Of a DNA stretch of 64,000 nt, positions 9,651-18,267 are shown piece after piece. Source of the stretch: Pseudomonas moorei (lineage in GTDB: Bacteria; Pseudomonadota; Gammaproteobacteria; Pseudomonadales; Pseudomonadaceae); NCBI RefSeq assembly GCF_008801475.1, contig NZ_VZPP01000003.1:460317-524316 (forward strand), read 5' to 3'. The notes under the pieces are model-generated. The model was not told the DNA's origin. It did not search any database and saw only the letters and a program-made list of their open reading frames with translations. Numbering within the stretch: position 1 is the stretch's first letter; each line of letters begins with the position of its first letter. The position numbers were made by a program, and so were the translations under genes.

Positions 9651-9788
9651 CCCTGTGGCGAGGGAGCTTGCTCCCGCTGGGTGGCGAAGCCGCCCCAACC
9701 CTGTCGCCCCGGAACTCCTGACACTCCGGTTCGACTGGGTTTCAGGCCTGCTGCGCAGGCCAGCGGGAGCAAGCTCCCTCGCCACAGG
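9651..9788. repeat. REPIN of the GGCGAGGGAGCTTGCTCCC family
   Basis: CCTGTGGCGAGGGAGCTTGC at the left end and its inverted copy at the right end enclose about 90 bases. This is the second REP family in the window, distinct in its palindrome core from the GAGCAGGCTCG type. It lies between hydA and preT. Confidence 0.85.
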
Positions 9789-9849
9789 GCAATGCACAAA
9801 AACAATGCCCATTTAGAGGCAGCACCTCCATCACCGTGAGGCCAATACC

Positions 9850-11217
9850 GTGATCAAGACCCTGACCCACCTCCCGCATCCCGTTGAGCATGCGGCCGTT
9901 CTCGCCAGCCATTTCACCGATCTGGCGCCCCCGCTCAACGCCCGACAGGCTCACCTCGAAGCCTCGCGCTGTCTGTATTGCTACGACGCGCCATGCGTGA
10001 ATGCCTGCCCGAGCGAAATCGATATTCCGTCGTTCATCCGCAATATCCATCAGGACAACGTGCAGGGCGCGGCGCAGAAAATCCTCTCGGCCAACATCCT
10101 CGGCGGCAGTTGCGCCCGGGTCTGCCCCACCGAGATCCTCTGCCAGCAAGCCTGCGTGCGCAACAACGCTCAGGAGTGCGCACCGGTGCTGATCGGCCTG
10201 CTACAGCGCTACGCCGTGGACAACGCGCACTTCAGCGAACACCCCTTCCCCCGCGCCGCCGCCACCGGCAAACGCATCGCCGTGGTCGGTGCCGGGCCGG
10301 CCGGTTTGTCCTGCGCCCATCGCAGTGCCATGCACGGCCATGACGTGGTGATTTTCGAAGCCAGGGAAAAGGCCGGCGGTCTCAATGAATACGGGATCGC
10401 CAAGTACAAACTGGTGGACGACTACGCGCAGAAGGAACTGGAGTTCCTGCTGCAGATCGGCGGCATCGAGATCCGCCACGGGCAAAAACTTGGCGAGAAC
10501 CTGAGCCTGACCGAACTGCATCAGCAATTCGATGCGGTGTTCCTCGGCCTGGGCCTGGCGGCGAGCAAGCAATTGGGGTTGGCCCATGAGGACGCGCCAG
10601 GCCTGCTGGCCGCCACCGACTACATCCGCGAACTGCGCCAGAGCGATGACCTGAGCCAACTACCACTGGCCGACCGCTGTATCGTGCTCGGCGCCGGCAA
10701 TACCGCCATCGACATGGCCGTACAGATGGCACGCCTGGGCGCCCATGACGTCAATCTGGTGTATCGCCGTGGTGCCGAGGACATGGGCGCCACCCACCAC
10801 GAACAGGACATCGCCAAGGCCAATCAGGTGCGCCTGATGACCTGGGCACAACCCGAAGAGGTCCTGCTCGATGCTCAGGGTCGTGTGCGCGGCATGCGAT
10901 TCGCGCGCACGCACCTGGTCGAAGGTCGTCTGCAAACCACCGGCGAAACCTTTGAACTGGCCGCCGACGCCATCTTCAAAGCCATCGGCCAGGCCTTCGA
11001 CAGCAGCGCCCTCGCCGACCCGCTGGCCCGTGAACTCAAGCGCCAGGGGGATCGCATCGAGGTCGATGAACAGCTGCGCACCAGCGTCCCCGGCATATAT
11101 GCCGGCGGCGATTGCACCAGCCTCGACCAGGACCTCACCGTGCAGGCGGTGCAGCACGGCAAACGGGCCGCCGAGGCCATCAACGCTCAACTGATGCTCA
11201 ACGTGGAGGCTGCGTAA
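9850..11217 (+). CDS. preT: NAD(P)-dependent dihydropyrimidine dehydrogenase, electron-input subunit
   Basis: A 455-residue iron-sulfur flavoprotein like the N-terminal half of mammalian DPD and the small subunit of glutamate synthase. The first 110 residues carry two cysteine groups (CLYCYDAPCVNACP and CARVCPTEILCQQAC) for [4Fe-4S] clusters. VVGAGPAGLSC (about 145) binds FAD, and VLGAGNTAIDMA (about 279) binds NAD(P)H. A C-terminal GGDCT motif completes the FAD site. It passes electrons from NAD(P)H to PreA. The stop is followed immediately by the preA ATG, so the two are co-translated. Confidence 0.93.
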   Translation: MIKTLTHLPHPVEHAAVLASHFTDLAPPLNARQAHLEASRCLYCYDAPCVNACPSEIDIPSFIRNIHQDNVQGAAQKILSANILGGSCARVCPTEILCQQACVRNNAQECAPVLIGLLQRYAVDNAHFSEHPFPRAAATGKRIAVVGAGPAGLSCAHRSAMHGHDVVIFEAREKAGGLNEYGIAKYKLVDDYAQKELEFLLQIGGIEIRHGQKLGENLSLTELHQQFDAVFLGLGLAASKQLGLAHEDAPGLLAATDYIRELRQSDDLSQLPLADRCIVLGAGNTAIDMAVQMARLGAHDVNLVYRRGAEDMGATHHEQDIAKANQVRLMTWAQPEEVLLDAQGRVRGMRFARTHLVEGRLQTTGETFELAADAIFKAIGQAFDSSALADPLARELKRQGDRIEVDEQLRTSVPGIYAGGDCTSLDQDLTVQAVQHGKRAAEAINAQLMLNVEAA

Positions 11218-12492
11218 ATGGCCGATCTCTCGATTGTCTTCGCCGGCATCAAAAGCCCCAACCCGTTCTGGCTGGCCTCCGCGCCGCCCACCGACAAGGC
11301 CTACAACGTGGTCCGCGCCTTCGAGGCCGGCTGGGGTGGCGTGGTCTGGAAAACCCTGGGTGAAGACCCGGCGGCGGTCAACGTATCGTCGCGCTACTCG
11401 GCGCACTTCGGAGCGAACCGCGAAGTGCTGGGCTTCAACAACATCGAACTGATCACCGATCGCTCCCTGGAGATCAACCTGCGGGAAATCACCCAGGTCA
11501 AAAAGGACTGGCCGGACCGGGCGCTCATCGTGTCGTTGATGGTGCCCTGCGTCGAAGAATCGTGGAAACACATCCTGCCCCTGGTGGAAGCCACCGGCGC
11601 CGACGGCATCGAACTGAACTTCGGTTGTCCGCACGGCATGCCGGAACGCGGCATGGGCGCGGCGGTCGGCCAGGTGCCGGAATACGTCGAACAGGTCACC
11701 CGCTGGTGCAAGACCTATTGCTCGCTGCCAGTGATCGTCAAGCTGACGCCGAACATCACCGACATCCGCGTCGCGGCCCGCGCGGCGCACCGTGGCGGCG
11801 CGGATGCGGTGTCGCTGATCAACACCATCAACTCGATCACCAGCGTCAATCTGGAGCGCATGGTCGCCAACCCCATGGTCGGCAACCAGAGCACCCACGG
11901 CGGCTATTGCGGCTCGGCGGTCAAGCCGATTGCCTTGAACATGGTCGCCGAAATCGCCCGCGATCCACAGACCCGCGACCTGCCCATCAGCGGCATCGGC
12001 GGCATTGGCAACTGGCGCGATGCGGCGGAATTCTTGGCCCTGGGCAGCGGTTCGGTGCAGGTGTGCACGGCGGCCATGCTGCATGGCTTCCGAATCGTCG
12101 AGGAGATGAAGGACGGCTTGTCGCGCTGGATGGACAGTCAGGGTTACGCGAGCATTTCAGAATTCTCCGGGCGCGCGGTGGGCAATACCACGGACTGGAA
12201 GTACCTGGACATCAACTATCAGGTGATCGCCAAAATCGACCAGGACGCCTGCATCGGTTGCGGTCGCTGCCACATCGCGTGCGAAGACACCTCGCACCAG
12301 GCGGTGGCCAGCCTCAAGCAGGCCGACGGCACGCACAAGTATCAAGTGATCGAGGATGAATGCGTGGGCTGCAACCTGTGCCAGATCACCTGCCCGGTGC
12401 AGGACTGCATCGAGATGGTGCCGGTGGAAAACGGCAAGCCGTTTCTGGACTGGAACCATGATCCGAGGAATCCGTATCACGTCAGTCCTTGA
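11218..12492 (+). CDS. preA: NAD-dependent dihydropyrimidine dehydrogenase, catalytic subunit
   Basis: A 424-residue protein matching the C-terminal half of DPD. An FMN TIM barrel (about 1-310) carries NFGCPHGMPERGMG, with Cys137 equal to the catalytic general-acid Cys of the family. A ferredoxin tail follows with two [4Fe-4S] motifs starting at Cys345 (CIGCGRCHIAC) and Cys382 (CVGCNLCQITC). It reduces the 5,6 double bond of uracil or thymine, the first step of the reductive route. Start codon adjoins the preT stop (zero spacing). Cytoplasmic heteromer with PreT. Confidence 0.95.
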   Translation: MADLSIVFAGIKSPNPFWLASAPPTDKAYNVVRAFEAGWGGVVWKTLGEDPAAVNVSSRYSAHFGANREVLGFNNIELITDRSLEINLREITQVKKDWPDRALIVSLMVPCVEESWKHILPLVEATGADGIELNFGCPHGMPERGMGAAVGQVPEYVEQVTRWCKTYCSLPVIVKLTPNITDIRVAARAAHRGGADAVSLINTINSITSVNLERMVANPMVGNQSTHGGYCGSAVKPIALNMVAEIARDPQTRDLPISGIGGIGNWRDAAEFLALGSGSVQVCTAAMLHGFRIVEEMKDGLSRWMDSQGYASISEFSGRAVGNTTDWKYLDINYQVIAKIDQDACIGCGRCHIACEDTSHQAVASLKQADGTHKYQVIEDECVGCNLCQITCPVQDCIEMVPVENGKPFLDWNHDPRNPYHVSP

Positions 12493-12718
12493 GATGGGCC
12501 GCGCCTGAAAAGACGCCATCGCGGGCAAGCCCGCTCCCACAGGGTCTCTGGTGTTCACAAGTTTTGTGTCGACTGAAGATCTACTGTGGGAGCAAACTTG
12601 CTCCGGGCGGCGTTCCGACGATGAGGCCACCAGCTTCGCGACAAAACTTACGGCTCCAACCGCTCAAACTGTGGGAGCTGGCTCGCCAGCGATGAGGCCA
12701 CCAGCTTCGCCACAAAAC
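12493..12718. repeat. Composite REP region with a duplicated rutR 3' end
   Basis: Three REP-like palindromes (about 12516-12545, 12583-12610, 12668-12692) fill the gap between preA and the TetR gene. A 43-bp segment at 12619-12661 is repeated with one mismatch at 12690-12732. The second copy runs into the last codons and stop of the TetR gene, so the first copy is a duplicated gene end. Confidence 0.8.
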
Positions 12719-13339
12719 TTACGGCTCCAACCCGATCCCGCGCAAAATCACACTGGTCACGGTCTGTATCGCCCGTTCGAACTGCATGTCCGACAGCGGC
12801 TGATGGTCGTTGAGGATGTTCACCTGGTGGTCGAAGTCGGCGTAATGCTGGGTCGAGGCCCAGATCATGTACAGCAGGCTCGAAGGCTCCACCGGCAGGA
12901 TGCGCTTGTCGTCCACCCACTGGCGGATTTTCGCTTCTTTCATCTTGGCCCAGTCGTACAGGCTCGCATCCAGTGCCACGCCCAGGGTCGGGGCGCCGTG
13001 GATGATTTCGTTGGCCCAGACTTTCGAACCGTACGGACGGCTGCGGGAGTGGTTCATCTTGGCGCGGATGTAGCTGCTGAGCACCACGCGCGGGTCATCG
13101 AACATCTCGAAGCACAGCGCATCCTGCTTCCAGACTTCCAGCAAGTCGAACAGCACGGCGCTGTACAATTCGGTCTTGGTGCTGAAGTAGTAATGCAGGT
13201 TGGAGCGCGGCAGTTGCACCTCGGCGGCGATGTCGGCCATGGCGGTGCTGCCGAAGCCTTTCTCGGCGAAGACCTTCTCGGCCCCCAGCAGAATTTTCTC
13301 GACGTTACTGCGACGAATCTCAATCTTGTGATTGCCCAT
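12719..13339 (-). CDS. TetR-family regulator, RutR-like
   Basis: A 206-residue regulator. The N-terminal helix-turn-helix is visible (IL.GAEKVFAEKGFGSTAMADIAAE, then LHYYFSTKTEL, about residues 15-60). The C-terminal ligand domain has the features of RutR-type proteins: WANEIIHGAP and YMIWASTQHYADF. In E. coli RutR senses uracil and thymine and represses the rut operon. Here, convergent with preA, it is the natural candidate regulator of hydA-preT-preA and the permease gene. The start at 13339 gives the expected N terminus. Target sites are not established; see the inverted repeats in 7951-8009. Confidence 0.85.
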   Translation of the reverse strand: MGNHKIEIRRSNVEKILLGAEKVFAEKGFGSTAMADIAAEVQLPRSNLHYYFSTKTELYSAVLFDLLEVWKQDALCFEMFDDPRVVLSSYIRAKMNHSRSRPYGSKVWANEIIHGAPTLGVALDASLYDWAKMKEAKIRQWVDDKRILPVEPSSLLYMIWASTQHYADFDHQVNILNDHQPLSDMQFERAIQTVTSVILRGIGLEP

Positions 13340-13479
13340 GAGGGCTCCCTGACAACAGCGTTAAACAAGACTAGCATCCGCTCTACCTCGCGGCGACAGG
13401 GTAAAACCAAACTTCGTACAACAGGCCTCTGGCGGCTAAACTGACGCCCATTTCGCAACTGACTGACAGGAACCCGACA

Positions 13480-13845
13480 ATGCTGCTCAAAAAAGCCCTC
13501 ACCACCGCCGCCCTGCTCGGCTCGCTGCTGGCCGCCTCCTCGGTATTTGCCCACGCCCATCTGAAAAGTGAGACACCGGCCGCCAACAGCACCGTGAGCG
13601 CACCGACAGAACTGCGCCTGATGTTTTCCGAAGGCGTTGAAGCGGCCTTCACCAAAGTCACGATCAGCAAGGACGGGGCCTCTGTTGCGGTGAAAAGCCT
13701 GGCCACCGAAGGCAGCGACAAGAAGACCCTGGTGGTCACACCCGCTGCGCCGTTGAGCGCTGGTGCCTATACAGTCGAATGGCATGCCGTGTCGGTCGAT
13801 ACCCATAAAAGCGAAGGCACCTACAGCTTCAAGGTTGGCCAGTAA
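13480..13845 (+). CDS. copC: Copper resistance protein CopC, periplasmic copper carrier
   Basis: A 121-residue secreted protein. A signal peptide of about 24 residues ends at VFA before HAHLKSETPAA, so the mature N-terminal His is available as a Cu(II) ligand. VDTHKSEG near the C terminus supplies the Asp and His of the same site. The internal Met-rich Cu(I) region of plasmid-borne CopC is absent, as in chromosomal short forms. AGGAA precedes the ATG. The copD gene follows after three bases, so the pair acts together in copper uptake or homeostasis across the inner membrane. Confidence 0.92.
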   Translation: MLLKKALTTAALLGSLLAASSVFAHAHLKSETPAANSTVSAPTELRLMFSEGVEAAFTKVTISKDGASVAVKSLATEGSDKKTLVVTPAAPLSAGAYTVEWHAVSVDTHKSEGTYSFKVGQ

Positions 13846-13848
13846 TAC

Positions 13849-14706
13849 ATGGCGAGCGCGCTGGTGCTGTGCCGCTTCCTGCATTTCACCGTGGTACTGA
13901 TGCTGTTCGGCGCCTGGGTATACAAGCCTCTGTTGCTGCGCCGTGAGAGCCCCCTTGATCGGGCGCTCACACGCATCAGTTGCTGGCTGGCGGGATTGGC
14001 GCTGGTCAGCGGCGTCTGTTGGCTGCTGCTGATCACCTCCAGCATGGCCGGTGCCTGGGACGCCGCGTTCGAGCCCTCGACCTTGCGCCTGGTGCTGGGC
14101 AGCACGTTCTTTGGCCAGGTCTGGAGCTGGCACTTGCTGCTCAACGGCGTGTTGCTGGCATTGCTGCTAAGCCCGCTGCGCAGCCACCTTCCCTTGCGCC
14201 TGGCCCTCGGCGCTTCGCTGCTGGCGACCCTCGCGCCGGTCGGCCACGGCGCCATGCTTGATGGCGCCGAAGGCCGATGGCTGATGCTCAATCAACTGGT
14301 GCACCTGGCCTGCGTCGGCATCTGGCTCGGCGGCCTTATGCTGCTGGTCATGATCCTGCGCCGCCCTGCCGGGCATGACATCCGGACGCTGTTGCAGCGA
14401 TTCAGTGGTGTCGGTTACATCGTGGTGGCGGGATTGCTGATCACCGGGCTGATCAACGTACGGGTCCTGACCGGCGCCTTCTGGCCGACGCCGTTGCTGT
14501 CCGGGTTTGCCCTGATCCTGTTGATCAAGGTCAGCCTGATCACCGCGATGCTCGGTCTGGCGTTGTTCAACCGTCTGCGGATCAAGGACTGCGAACAGCG
14601 CCTGTCGGCATTGCGTAAAAGTGTGATTGCCGAATGGTTGCTGGGCATTGGTGCGGTGGCGGCGGTTTCGCTGCTGGGTACCCTGCCGCCCATGATTGCC
14701 GGCTGA
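13849..14706 (+). CDS. copD: Copper homeostasis membrane protein CopD
   Basis: A 285-residue integral membrane protein with about eight hydrophobic segments, the size and topology of chromosomal CopD/PcoD. Conserved features include an early RFLHF, His residues near membrane edges (GHGAMLDGAEGRW, NQLVHLACVGIWLGGL) and a Gly-rich C-terminal helix. It probably takes copper from CopC and moves it into the cytoplasm. It starts three bases after copC. The REPIN at 14718-14809 follows directly and may act as the transcript end. Confidence 0.92.
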   Translation: MASALVLCRFLHFTVVLMLFGAWVYKPLLLRRESPLDRALTRISCWLAGLALVSGVCWLLLITSSMAGAWDAAFEPSTLRLVLGSTFFGQVWSWHLLLNGVLLALLLSPLRSHLPLRLALGASLLATLAPVGHGAMLDGAEGRWLMLNQLVHLACVGIWLGGLMLLVMILRRPAGHDIRTLLQRFSGVGYIVVAGLLITGLINVRVLTGAFWPTPLLSGFALILLIKVSLITAMLGLALFNRLRIKDCEQRLSALRKSVIAEWLLGIGAVAAVSLLGTLPPMIAG

Positions 14707-14717
14707 CAACCCAAACT

Positions 14718-14809
14718 CCTGTGGGAGCTGGCTTGCCAGCGAAGGCGTCGTCACATTCAACATCACTGTCAACTGACTCACCGCCATCGCGAGCACGCTC
14801 GCTCCCACA
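14718..14809. repeat. REPIN (inverted REP pair, diverged)
   Basis: GTGGGAGCTGGCTTGCCAGCG at the left and GCGAGCACGCTCGCTCCCAC at the right form an inverted pair. The left palindrome core (CTGGCTTGCCAG) differs from the usual one. It lies between copD and the oprD promoter. Confidence 0.8.
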
Positions 14810-14830
14810 TAAACATTCCGCACCCTCCAT

Positions 14831-14843
14831 GTCATCGTACAAC
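14831..14843. promoter_or_regulatory. Candidate operator, copy A (diverged)
   Basis: GTCATCGTACAAC matches the reverse complement of the 14890-14902 site at 11 of 13 positions. It lies about 100 bp upstream of the oprD start. Confidence 0.35.
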
Positions 14844-14889
14844 TTCCGATTGACAACACTGAAACGTCGCGTAAATAATCGCCTCCAAT

Positions 14890-14902
14890 GTTGTACGACA
14901 AC
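14890..14902. promoter_or_regulatory. Candidate operator, copy B, upstream of oprD
   Basis: GTTGTACGACAAC: perfect arms GTTGT/ACAAC around a three-base centre, about 42 bp upstream of the oprD start. The same 13 bases with one change occur upstream of udh (16377-16389). The half-site arrangement suits a GntR/FadR-type dimer; no such regulator gene is in the window. Confidence 0.5.
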
Positions 14903-14943
14903 GTATAACAATTATAAAAACAAAAAAGAACTGGAGTGTTACA

Positions 14944-16239
14944 GTGAGCAAGCCCGCCCGCAATTCGTCCCCCCGTGCCCCACGTCCACCCTTCGCCCGC
15001 CGTCATGCCCTGAGCCTGATCGGTTGCAGCAGCCTGGCCATCGCCCTGCCCATGACCAGTCATGCCGAAGGTTTCGCCGATGACGCCAAAGCCACGCTGA
15101 ACCTGCGCAACGCCTACTTCAACCGCAACTACACCAACCCGGCCTACCCCCAGGGCAAGGCTGAGGAATGGACCCAGAACTTCATCCTCGACGCCAAATC
15201 CGGATTCACCCAGGGCCCGGTCGGCTTCGGTGTGGACGTGCTGGGCACGTTTTCGCAGAAGCTCGATGGCGGCAAGGGCACCGGCGGTACACAGTTGCTG
15301 CCACTGGACCACGACGGTCGCCCGGCCGACAACTTCGGCCGCCTGGGCGTGGCGCTCAAGGGCAAGATCTCGAAGACCGAAGTCAAGGTCGGTGAATGGA
15401 TGCCGGTGCTGCCGATCCTGCGCTCGGACGACGGCCGCTCGCTGCCGCAAACCTTCCGTGGTGGTCAGATCACCTCCACTGAAATCAGCGGCCTGACGCT
15501 CTACGGCGGGCAGTTCCGCCAGAACAGCCCGCGTAATGATTCGAGCATGGAAAACATGTTCATGAACGGCAAAGCGGCGTTCACCTCTGATCGTTTCAAC
15601 TTCGGTGGCGGCGAATATGCCTTCAACGACAAACGCACCCAGGTCGGCGTGTGGTACGCGGAACTGAGCGATATCTACCAACAGCAATACTTCAACCTGA
15701 GCCACAGCCAGCCCATTGGCGACTGGACCCTCGGCGCCAACCTCGGCTACTTCATCGGCAAGGAAGACGGCAGCGCCCTGGCCGGCGACCTCGATAACAA
15801 AACCGCGTTCGCCCTGCTCTCGGCCAAGTACGGTGGCAACACCTTCTATGTCGGCCTGCAGAAGCTCACGGGCGACGATGTCTGGATGCGCGTCAACGGC
15901 ACCAGCGGCGGCACCCTGGCCAACGACAGTTACAATTCCAGTTATGACAATGCCAGGGAAAAATCCTGGCAAGTGCGTCATGACTACAACTTCGTGGCCC
16001 TGGGCGTGCCGGGCCTGACGATGATGAACCGCTACATCAGTGGCGATAACGTGCATACCGGGGCCATCACCGACGGCAAGGAGTGGGGTCGTGAATCGGA
16101 ACTGGCCTACACGGTGCAAAGCGGTCCGCTGAAAAACCTCAATGTCAAATGGCGTAACGCGAGCATCCGCAAAAACTTCAGCACCAACGAGTTCGACGAA
16201 AACCGCCTCTTCATCAGCTATCCGATTTCGTTGTTGTAA
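14944..16239 (+). CDS. OprD-family outer membrane porin
   Basis: A 431-residue OprD-type channel. Translation begins with GTG at 14944 after GGAG. The leader (ARRHALSLIGCSSLAIALP, ending about residue 40 at SHA) is longer than usual because of a basic, Pro-rich N-terminal stretch, so a later start cannot be excluded. The mature part begins with ADDAKATLNLRNAYFNRNY, the first strand typical of OprD porins, and ends with aromatic/hydrophobic SYPISLL. It lies ahead of uronate dehydrogenase, an SMP-30 lactonase and a TRAP system, which suggests uptake of galacturonate, glucuronate or aldarates. A 13-bp near-palindrome about 40 bp upstream is shared with udh, pointing to common control. Confidence 0.9.
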   Translation: MSKPARNSSPRAPRPPFARRHALSLIGCSSLAIALPMTSHAEGFADDAKATLNLRNAYFNRNYTNPAYPQGKAEEWTQNFILDAKSGFTQGPVGFGVDVLGTFSQKLDGGKGTGGTQLLPLDHDGRPADNFGRLGVALKGKISKTEVKVGEWMPVLPILRSDDGRSLPQTFRGGQITSTEISGLTLYGGQFRQNSPRNDSSMENMFMNGKAAFTSDRFNFGGGEYAFNDKRTQVGVWYAELSDIYQQQYFNLSHSQPIGDWTLGANLGYFIGKEDGSALAGDLDNKTAFALLSAKYGGNTFYVGLQKLTGDDVWMRVNGTSGGTLANDSYNSSYDNAREKSWQVRHDYNFVALGVPGLTMMNRYISGDNVHTGAITDGKEWGRESELAYTVQSGPLKNLNVKWRNASIRKNFSTNEFDENRLFISYPISLL

Positions 16240-16262
16240 GCCGGTTCGGCTGACACCGGTCT

Positions 16263-16292
16263 TGTGGCGAGGGCGCTTGTTGCCTCGCCACA
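16263..16292 (+). terminator. Hairpin after the oprD gene (REP-derived)
   Basis: Ten-base arms TGTGGCGAGG (16263-16272) and CCTCGCCACA (16283-16292) lie 23 bases after the oprD stop. No T-run follows. It is related to the GGCGAGGGAG-type REP and may act as a transcript end or 3' stabiliser. Confidence 0.5.
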
Positions 16293-16376
16293 GGCCGCCC
16301 GGAGAACCCAACCCTTCGTCAAATTCGACACAAGACGCGTTGACAAGAAACGGAAAGCCTTACGATACTGCCATTA

Positions 16377-16389
16377 GTCGTACGACAAC
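16377..16389. promoter_or_regulatory. Candidate operator, copy C, upstream of udh
   Basis: GTCGTACGACAAC differs at one of 13 positions from the site upstream of oprD. It contains the exact palindrome GTCGTACGAC, and a further TTACAAC follows. It is 45 bp upstream of the udh ATG, a position suitable for repression. Confidence 0.5.
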
Positions 16390-16433
16390 TTACAACAAAT
16401 TCAATAACCACCACTGCTTGTCCAGGACTCTCC

Positions 16434-17258
16434 ATGACCACCACACCCCCTGCCCGCGCCCCTTTCAATCGCCTGCTGCTGACCGGTGCCGCCGGTGGCC
16501 TGGGCAAGGTCCTGCGCGAAAGCCTGCGCCCCTACGCCAATGTCATTCGCCTGTCGGACATCGCCGACATTGCGCCGGCCATCGATGACCGTGAAGAAGT
16601 CGTGCCGTGCGATCTGGCCGACAAGCACGCCGTGCATCAACTGGTCGAAGGCGTGGACGCGATCCTGCACTTCGGCGGCGTGTCCACCGAGCGCTCGTTC
16701 GAAGAGATCCTCGGCGCCAATATCTGCGGCGTGTTCCACATCTACGAAGCTGCGCGCCGTCACGGCGTGAAGCGCGTGATCTTCGCCAGTTCCAACCACG
16801 TGATCGGCTTCTACAAGCAAGACGAAGTCATCAACGCCCACTCCCCTCGCCGCCCGGACAGTTACTACGGCTTGTCCAAGTCCTACGGCGAAGACATGGC
16901 CACTTTCTACTTCGATCGCTATGGCATCGAGACCGTCAGCGTGCGCATTGGCTCCTCGTTCCCGGAACCGCAAAACCGCCGGATGATGAGCACCTGGCTG
17001 AGCTTCGGCGACCTGACCCAACTGCTCGAACGGGCGTTGTACACGCCGAATGTCGGCCACACCGTGGTCTATGGCGCGTCCGACAACAAGGACGTCTGGT
17101 GGGACAACCGTTATGCCACGGTCCTGGGCTATGCGCCGAACGACAGCTCCGAAGTGTTCCGCGAAAAGGTCGAAGCCCTGCCGATGCCAGCGGCCGATGA
17201 TCCGACGCGGATCTACCAGGGCGGCGCGTTCTGCGTGGCCGGTCCGTTCGGCGACTGA
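16434..17258 (+). CDS. udh: Uronate dehydrogenase
   Basis: A 274-residue extended-SDR enzyme that oxidises D-galacturonate and D-glucuronate with NAD+ to the aldarolactone, the first step of the oxidative uronate route. The nucleotide-binding motif GAAGGLG is at about residues 18-24. The catalytic pair is Tyr145-x3-Lys149 (YGLSK), and FASSNHVIGF carries the conserved Ser upstream. Length and the N terminus (FNRLLLTGAAGG) match known Pseudomonas uronate dehydrogenases. The SMP-30 lactonase that would open its product follows 55 bp downstream. Confidence 0.92.
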   Translation: MTTTPPARAPFNRLLLTGAAGGLGKVLRESLRPYANVIRLSDIADIAPAIDDREEVVPCDLADKHAVHQLVEGVDAILHFGGVSTERSFEEILGANICGVFHIYEAARRHGVKRVIFASSNHVIGFYKQDEVINAHSPRRPDSYYGLSKSYGEDMATFYFDRYGIETVSVRIGSSFPEPQNRRMMSTWLSFGDLTQLLERALYTPNVGHTVVYGASDNKDVWWDNRYATVLGYAPNDSSEVFREKVEALPMPAADDPTRIYQGGAFCVAGPFGD

Positions 17259-17313
17259 ACCGCCAGTGCTTACCGCGTGATCCCCACAACAAAAACCAAG
17301 GGAATGAGTGGCC

Positions 17314-18201
17314 ATGCCAGCTGAATTGATTGTCGATGCGCGCAACGCCGTGGGCGAATGCCCGGTGTGGGTCGGCGCCGAAAACGCCCTGTACTGGGTC
17401 GATATCCCGGCCGGTGGCCTGCAACGCTGGAGCGCCGACACCGGCCATGTGTCGGCGTGGAAAACCCCGGAAATGCTCGCGTGCATTGCCCGTCACCCTG
17501 ACGGCGGCTGGGTCGCCGGCATGGAGAGCGGCTTCTTCCAGTTGCGCCCGCACAACGACGGCAGCCTCGACAGCGACCCCCTGGCGGGCATCGATCACAG
17601 CCGCCCCGACATGCGCCTCAACGATGGTCGCTGTGACCGTCAGGGGCGGTTCTGGGCCGGCAGCATGGTGCTCGACATGGGTGCCAACGCCGCCGAGGGC
17701 CGGCTTTACCGCTACAGCGCCGGACAACGCGGACCGCTCGACGCCCAACTGAGCGGCTTCATCGTGCCCAACGGCCTGGGCTTCAGCCCGGACGGGCGCA
17801 CGATGTACCTGTCCGACTCCCACCCCGCCGTCCAGCAGATCTGGGCCTTCGACTACGACATCGACAGCGGCACGCCGAGCAATCGCCGGCTGTTTGTCGA
17901 CATGAATCACCACGCCGGGCGCCCCGATGGCGCCGCGGTCGATGCCGAGGGTGGCTACTGGATCTGTGCCAACGATGCCGGGCTGATTCACCGCTTTACC
18001 CCGGATGGGCGCCTGGACCGTTCCCTCGCCGTACCGGTGAAAAAACCGAGCATGTGTGCCTTCGGTGGCAGCCGCCTGGACACCTTGTTCGTCACTTCGA
18101 TCCGCCCCGCAGACGACCACGACGAACGGTCACTGGCCGGTGGCGTGTTCGCCCTCAACCCCGGCGTAAAGGGTTTGCCGGAGCCACTTTTCAACGTCTG
18201 A
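17314..18201 (+). CDS. SMP-30/gluconolactonase family lactonase
   Basis: A 295-residue six-bladed propeller enzyme. The metal-binding residues are visible: Glu in NAVGECPVW, Asn in RLNDGRCD, Asn in VPNGLGFSPDG, and Asp in GRPDGAAVD. Such enzymes hydrolyse aldonolactones and aldarolactones. Between uronate dehydrogenase and a TRAP transporter, it most likely opens galactaro- or glucaro-lactone to the aldarate. The ATG at 17314 is chosen because family members begin M-x-AELIVDAR; a GTG at 17308, closer to AAGGGA, is an alternative adding two residues. Confidence 0.88.
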   Translation: MPAELIVDARNAVGECPVWVGAENALYWVDIPAGGLQRWSADTGHVSAWKTPEMLACIARHPDGGWVAGMESGFFQLRPHNDGSLDSDPLAGIDHSRPDMRLNDGRCDRQGRFWAGSMVLDMGANAAEGRLYRYSAGQRGPLDAQLSGFIVPNGLGFSPDGRTMYLSDSHPAVQQIWAFDYDIDSGTPSNRRLFVDMNHHAGRPDGAAVDAEGGYWICANDAGLIHRFTPDGRLDRSLAVPVKKPSMCAFGGSRLDTLFVTSIRPADDHDERSLAGGVFALNPGVKGLPEPLFNV

Positions 18202-18267
18202 CCGCAACTGCTCGTGCTGCAACGCTGTGCCTTGAACACAAAAACAATAAAACAGGAGACACCCCCA

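Noticed and set aside
10660..12084. A 474-codon minus-strand frame opposite preT-preA
   Set aside because: Antisense to catalytic and Fe-S motifs of both dehydrogenase subunits; no motif of its own.
14167..16311. A 714-codon minus-strand frame over copD and oprD
   Set aside because: It spans two genes and a REPIN and has low-complexity Gln/Arg/Ala composition. CopD and OprD on the plus strand are convincing.
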